A stretch of 64,000 bases of DNA. Origin: Mesodorylaimus sp. YZB2_4. Its lineage: Eukaryota > Nematoda > Enoplea > Dorylaimida > Dorylaimidae. Of this stretch, positions 59,537 to 64,000 are shown in pieces. The stretch covers positions 62,001 through 126,000 of the forward strand of contig JASANH010001028.1 of NCBI GenBank assembly GCA_030248295.1, read 5' to 3'. Position 1 is the stretch's first letter. The number at the start of each line of letters is the position of its first letter. A program made the position numbers and the translations under genes. The notes below the pieces were generated by a model. That model was not told the DNA's origin and made no database searches. It worked only from the letters and a program-made list of their open reading frames with translations.

Positions 59537-60213
59537 TATAAGGATGCGGGAGAGGTCAAACCCGTCCTAGGTTGCCGACTAATAGTAAGAGGCGCGAAAG
59601 GCGCGAAATTCAAACTGTATGAGTTGTGCTAACTGCATTTTGATTCGATACAGCATTGATGCGCGCTCTCCTTAGCTCTCTGTTCCATTGTATGATATAC
59701 ATGCAAGTGACGCTGAATCTAAGGGAATAAGACACCAAAGCCATTCATAACTGGAGCTCGCGTTCGAGTACGCAAGAATCGCAAGGTGCGTATCTTGCAG
59801 ACGATGCAAGAATGTGTCCAGGGGTGGGTGAGGTTTTCCGAAGTCGTGGTTCATTCTGTTATTCCAGCCCTCTGCATTCGTCCTCAGACGCAGTCTGCCT
59901 ACCCACCAAGGGGGTGGGGGATATGTTGATAGGGTGAAAATAAAAATGATTAGCCTCAGCTCAATTTTTTCAAACGAGCATCTTAAGATTTTTGTGAATT
60001 GAGTTCATCTTTCGAGGACACTTTCCGCAACAAATTCCGGTAAATTTTCAAGAGAAAGGCAACGCGGCGCCTCTGTTACATCCAATGTGGTACAGCGCAC
60101 AGTTTCCGATAAACTTTCAGAACAGAAAATATACTTGCGCATCATATTTTGTACACTGTAGATGACCATTAGTCGGCAACCTAGGCCGGGTTTGACCTCT
60201 TTCCCGTATCCTA
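59537..60213. mobile_element. Putative ~680-bp inverted-repeat element
   Basis: Arm 59537-59581 (GGATGCGGGAGAGGTCAAAC, then CCGTCCTAGGTTGCCGACTA) is the inverse of 60170-60213 (TAGTCGGCAACCTAGGCCGG, then GTTTGACCTCTTTCCCGTAT), with few mismatches over about 45 bp. There is no coding sequence inside. Beyond the right arm the TCGGCAACCT word repeats several times (60219, 60235, 60251, 60269). Confidence 0.6.
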
Positions 60214-61814
60214 ACTTTAGTCGGCAACCTGGATGGTCGGCAAGGCTGGACAGTCGGCAATCTTAGACATACGGCAACCTAGAACATATTCCTCGGTATT
60301 CGTACGTGGGCAGACTTTAATAAGAGATGCTTTTGTGATTAACATAAAATGATAAGGGAGGGGAACTTACAGTATTAACAGAAAATCAAAAAATGGGTGT
60401 GAAAACTGTATCTTATGGTACCAATATTTGCACACCAATTTTAATGTTGGGTTGTTAAATAAGTGGAGCTATAGAATTTCAGAGGAGTCCGACCCAGCGG
60501 ATTTACTGCAAGCGAGGGAGGATGGACGGTGCTCCTTAGGATGTGCCTTACAGATTTGAAGCATCACTACCTCAGATACAGTCGGGATGTGTTGTCAATT
60601 CCCTATATCCCGCATTGATCTAACAACAAATTGCAATCATTTATTACGATTACGACAAGTTCGACGTGAGGGTTGGCGATGTTCACTTGTAAGCAATGCA
60701 TACCAGAAATAGTCGACTGCTTCAAGTTCCCTTTCAAGGCGATCGACACCAGCATCGACCGATCCGACGCCTGGATCCCGATCCCGATCCGATCCGGCCG
60801 ATCCGCTTCAAAAAGTAGAAGATAGATAGGGATGACGTGTTTGGCACTGCGTCCTCACCAATCTGCCATGGCTCCTCGCTGTCATTCTCTGTTGGACTGC
60901 TCCAAAGGACACAGGAGAGATAAGCAGCACCTAAAGCGGGATTGAATACTGATTTGAGAAAAAAATGGGATTGGCTCATCATAGTATGCCTTTCTTTATC
61001 ATTTCCTACCAGATAAAGCGCGACAAATATTAGTTGCCGATCCAACTGATCCAGCAGTTGGATCGGATCGGGAAAAATCCACCGCTTGGATCGGCGGATC
61101 AGTTCGGCCGGATCGGTGGATTGGTCGATGCTGGAATCGACAATTTTGTTTTGATTATTCTTTGCCACCATTTAAGCGCATTTTTCTAGACAAGAGCCAA
61201 AGGTCATTCTGCAGAGTCACTGTGTGACTTTCCTGTCTCCACTGCAGATTAAAAACTGCTATTTTAAGAGCTCATATCCATCTTCTGATGTGGTCTAACA
61301 ACGAGCGAGATTGTTTCTATGCTTCTTATCAAAGGCTCATCTTTTGCTACCCGCAGCGCGCAATGATGTTTGGTTTTTAGCTTTGTCCTAGGCGGCCATG
61401 ATAATTCATAAGCCCCCTTCATGACGCACATCTGGGCCGGATATGATTATGATTCTCCGCGGGTGTCCACACCGCAGGACGAACAATTTGACAATATCCG
61501 ATAATAAAAATCTGGCTCGCAAGTTGCTGGCCATCCATCCGGATTCAATGGTTTGGATTTGACGTTCACCAACTTTTTTAGATCTCTGATTGAGCGTAAA
61601 GGTAAAGGCAGATCGGCAAGAGAATACCATCTGCTCCGCTTGAACCAAAGGACGCTTTACTACAGCCACCCTTTATCCTCCAAAGGCGCAGGAGGCTGGA
61701 GCATTCGATTAACTAAGCAAGCTTTGACATTTTGCTGCCGGTCACTTTGCCGACCAGCCATTGTCCAAGTACCCGTAGACTGCACTGATTCTGTTATAGA
61801 GTACGTGCTGAAAA
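60214..61814. other. Repeat-rich intergenic region
   Basis: It includes the short TCGGCAACCT repeats and the MITE-like element. No gene is seen before the receptor ATG at 61815. Confidence 0.4.
60741..61141. mobile_element. MITE-like element rich in GATCC
   Basis: Left end GATCGACACCAGCATCGACC and right end GGTCGATGCTGGAATCGAC are inverted copies. Next to each lie runs of GATCCGATCC/GGATCGGATC. An internal hairpin, GATCCAACTG...CAGTTGGATC, is near 61039-61065. The element is about 400 bp. A minus-strand frame of 145 codons crosses all of it but looks like a by-product of the repeats. Confidence 0.6.
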
Positions 61815-62873
61815 ATGTCGCAGCAGTCCACTGCGAACACCTCCTTCATTCCATCAGCTGCAAATAAATCAGCACCCTCAAATTCGGTAGTCACCCTGTC
61901 CACTTTCGAACTTTGGATGCAAGCAGCCTTTTTCTACTTTTTCTTATCCGGGGTGGCATCAAATTTCTTTGCTTGGTTGATAACGGTAGCTATTTGGAGA
62001 AGTAAACGCTTGAGAACCCGATTCTATATAATCGTGGGATTCCTGATGCTCAGTCGAGGCTTAGTGACCATGACTGGTTTCTCATCCGGCTTGTACCGAA
62101 TATTAAGGACAGCCGGATTGGTGGGCACTGAGTACAAACGGATCACGTGTATTCTCATTCATTTCAATCTCTATTTCTCATGGACTATCGAAATGTCAAT
62201 TTTGTGCACATTGGTCATCGATCGCATGCTGGCCATAATTGCCGTCAATTATTATCGATCGTTGTCCCGAAAATCAGCAGTTTACATGTGCTTGGCTCAG
62301 TACGCTGTGATCAGTCTAATCAAACTGATACCCTTGCTTACACTTGATCCTCTGCTGGCAATGGCATCATGCGTGAACATGTACGCACCAATCAATTTCG
62401 TTTTTAGTCAATTCAGCCAATATATCGATTTCGCTATTGCTCTGTTGATCATTATTTTATACATAGCACTGATTTCGTATGTCCGTATTCGGGTGACAGC
62501 TCAAAAATCTGAAGGTGGGACATTGCCGGCGACGCTGGAACGCCAGTTAAAGTTGATCCTCGTTTTGAGAAATCTGGTCCTAATTCATTTCGGTCTCATG
62601 TTTCCTGGTAAGCTATTGAACCTGCTGGCTAGCGTGGTGCCCTTGGAATATCAGCAGCGCATGGTGGCCTATGGCGGAATGATACTCAATATCGATGTGT
62701 TTGTGAATGCCGTTTTGCTATTGGTCACACAATCCGATATCCGCGAGGCAGCCCTACCGTGTTGGAACAAAGCTAAGAATCAAGTCCAGCCGTCGACACA
62801 ACCGATAACGCAAGATAGCGCTAGAGCGATCGTGGCACGAAGTCAGGTGGTCAACGGAAGCCATGTCTGGTAA
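61815..62873 (+). CDS. Seven-transmembrane receptor, nematode chemoreceptor-like
   Basis: Single exon, 352 codons, with a clear ATG and an N-terminus rich in Ser/Thr/Asn (NTS and NKS glycosylation sites). Helices lie at about 33-60, 69-93, 111-135, 154-176, 201-222, 245-275 and 283-305. TM3 ends in a DRM triplet (136-138) in LCTLVIDRMLAII. Cys112 and Cys186 are the likely disulfide pair. The end of TM7 reads VLLLVTQSDIREA instead of NPxxY, as in some nematode serpentine families (srsx-like). It is a plasma-membrane GPCR, possibly chemosensory; ligand and subfamily are not known. It shares little with the receptor at 27.7 kb, so the two are not a tandem pair. AATAAA signals occur near 63235 and 63388. 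Confidence 0.83.
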   Translation: MSQQSTANTSFIPSAANKSAPSNSVVTLSTFELWMQAAFFYFFLSGVASNFFAWLITVAIWRSKRLRTRFYIIVGFLMLSRGLVTMTGFSSGLYRILRTAGLVGTEYKRITCILIHFNLYFSWTIEMSILCTLVIDRMLAIIAVNYYRSLSRKSAVYMCLAQYAVISLIKLIPLLTLDPLLAMASCVNMYAPINFVFSQFSQYIDFAIALLIIILYIALISYVRIRVTAQKSEGGTLPATLERQLKLILVLRNLVLIHFGLMFPGKLLNLLASVVPLEYQQRMVAYGGMILNIDVFVNAVLLLVTQSDIREAALPCWNKAKNQVQPSTQPITQDSARAIVARSQVVNGSHVW

Positions 62874-64000
62874 GCACTCGAAAGAAGGAGGCCACACACG
62901 ACTTATGCACGGGATTGTGTGTATGCCGATACCTATCTGATAGGTAGCTAGATGATAGGCAAATAATTAATTAGTAATGAGGCACAGTAAAGGGGCGTAG
63001 GCACGAGTTGACATGTACTGCGTAAAGTTGCTAGCACCAAGCGCTAAGGTTTTTGTTGCACCGCTTTTGCACACTCATGCATACGTGCGGTAAAGTGTAA
63101 AGTTTCGATGCACCTAGTTTTCACAGAAATGGTACAGCAACAACGAGACCACGTGAGACAAAGTGATTGTGCCGTATTTGTGTGAGGTGATGTGGGCAGT
63201 ACAGGTATCTATGAAACGATTGCACTTTTAAGATAATAAACCAGCGTATATATATTTTAAAAAAACCATTAATCGTAAAAAGTAAGGCGCCAATTATGGT
63301 GTTGTGTCTGTTCATCCCTACCATCAATGAATGTGTGATCATTTCAAGTAAAGCACAGTGTTTGTGAGTCATTCTTATTCTTGGGAATAATAAAGTGGCT
63401 GCAGAGATCATGCCATGTTCACGATATCTCGTGCTAATATGCTTGCGACCCCTGGCTTGGCGACGTTGTCTAGTTCTCCAGCAAAGACTCAGAGTTCAAA
63501 TCTGACGCTGTAGTTTCAAGCTAGTACCCTCAGAGTACCATGGCTCCTGTTTCCCAGTCGCCTGATACAGTATGGATCCTGCCCTATGCGTTCTTGATGT
63601 GTTCCGCGCCCTTGGCTGCTCCGCTACCACTTTCCACCGAACTGAAGGTCGATGGGAGATCACCTCGGCTCATCTGGTTTTATCCCCTTGCCTCCTCGCT
63701 AAAACTATGCCGCGCTTACTAGAAGGCTCATCTCGTGGTAAATGCAATTCCGACTTCCAGACTGCAGACTTACGGCATCATATGGTCTGTTTAAAAATTT
63801 GTGTTCTGTGAGTTGCAGGCAGGCTCCCTTAAGGCGCCGTGAAGTCAAAGTACCCGCTATATACATGCAGAGGGTATATTGCGTATCGTGTTCACTACAG
63901 TGGATTTAACGTCTCAATAAGGGCCTCTCAAATCCTAAGCAGTCGACCTAAACAAGACGGAGATGTGGCAGAAGCCGAGAGAAAGTCTGTAGGATAGGGG
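62874..64000. other. Intergenic to window end
   Basis: The 3' UTR of the receptor lies to the left. Between 63530 and 63830 some words resemble the SINE core (GATGTGTTCCGCGCCC), but the match is too weak to annotate. No gene is recognised. Confidence 0.35.

Noticed and set aside
60734-61171. 145-codon minus-strand frame across the MITE-like element
   Set aside because: The residues mirror the GATCC repeats (RIGRIGSGSGSRRRIG) and no domain or splice support exists.
1-64000. CRISPR arrays, operons or bacterial-type regulation
   Set aside because: Genes have introns and GT-AG splice sites. No regularly spaced direct repeats with unique spacers were seen.

Overview
This is nuclear DNA of a small-genome animal, most likely a nematode. 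Genes are sparse, lie on both strands, and are split by short to medium GT-AG introns. The strongest pointer is a nine-exon trehalose-6-phosphate synthase on the minus strand (45.9-52.7 kb). It has the long nematode-style N-terminal extension, a GT20 core and a C-terminal HAD-type phosphatase-like domain. The two long single-exon seven-helix receptors and the GT14 glycosyltransferase also fit a nematode. This assignment is inference from protein architecture; no species can be named.

Layout, left to right: the 3' part of a NEK-like kinase (to 2.3 kb); a secreted kelch-like propeller protein (3.3-4.7 kb); a secreted C-type-lectin/PAN protein (6.3-7.4 kb); a broken GPCR next to a SINE (9.5-10.6 kb); repeats including AGGTCA-rich tandem arrays (11.9 and 13.8 kb); a nine-exon WDR31 orthologue (14.4-16.4 kb); a GT14 glycosyltransferase (21.5-23.1 kb); a decayed mariner-type transposase (24 kb); a small secreted precursor that looks like an undescribed neuropeptide gene (25.8-26.2 kb); a GPCR (27.7-28.8 kb); an ABCG half-transporter pseudogene (32.2-34.8 kb) followed by a 1.9-kb element with ~190-bp inverted ends; an Fn3-like fragment with an in-frame stop (38.3 kb); a secreted zinc metalloprotease with four C-terminal bacterial-type repeats (40.4-42.5 kb); a sepiapterin-reductase-like gene with a stop codon and no catalytic tyrosine (44.3-45.3 kb); the trehalose synthase; about 9 kb dominated by repeats (52.7-61.8 kb); and a second GPCR (61.8-62.9 kb).

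The genes do not form an operon or a pathway. Several intact genes encode secreted or membrane proteins that could act at the body surface, gut or sensory cilia. The repeat content is mostly one tRNA-headed SINE family in at least seven copies of both orientations, plus several inverted-repeat elements. Exon boundaries were placed by hand from splice sites, reading-frame phase and protein sense. Where joined exons give an uninterrupted protein of the family's usual length (WDR31 368 aa, TPS about 1337 aa, SPR-like 264 codons), confidence is higher.
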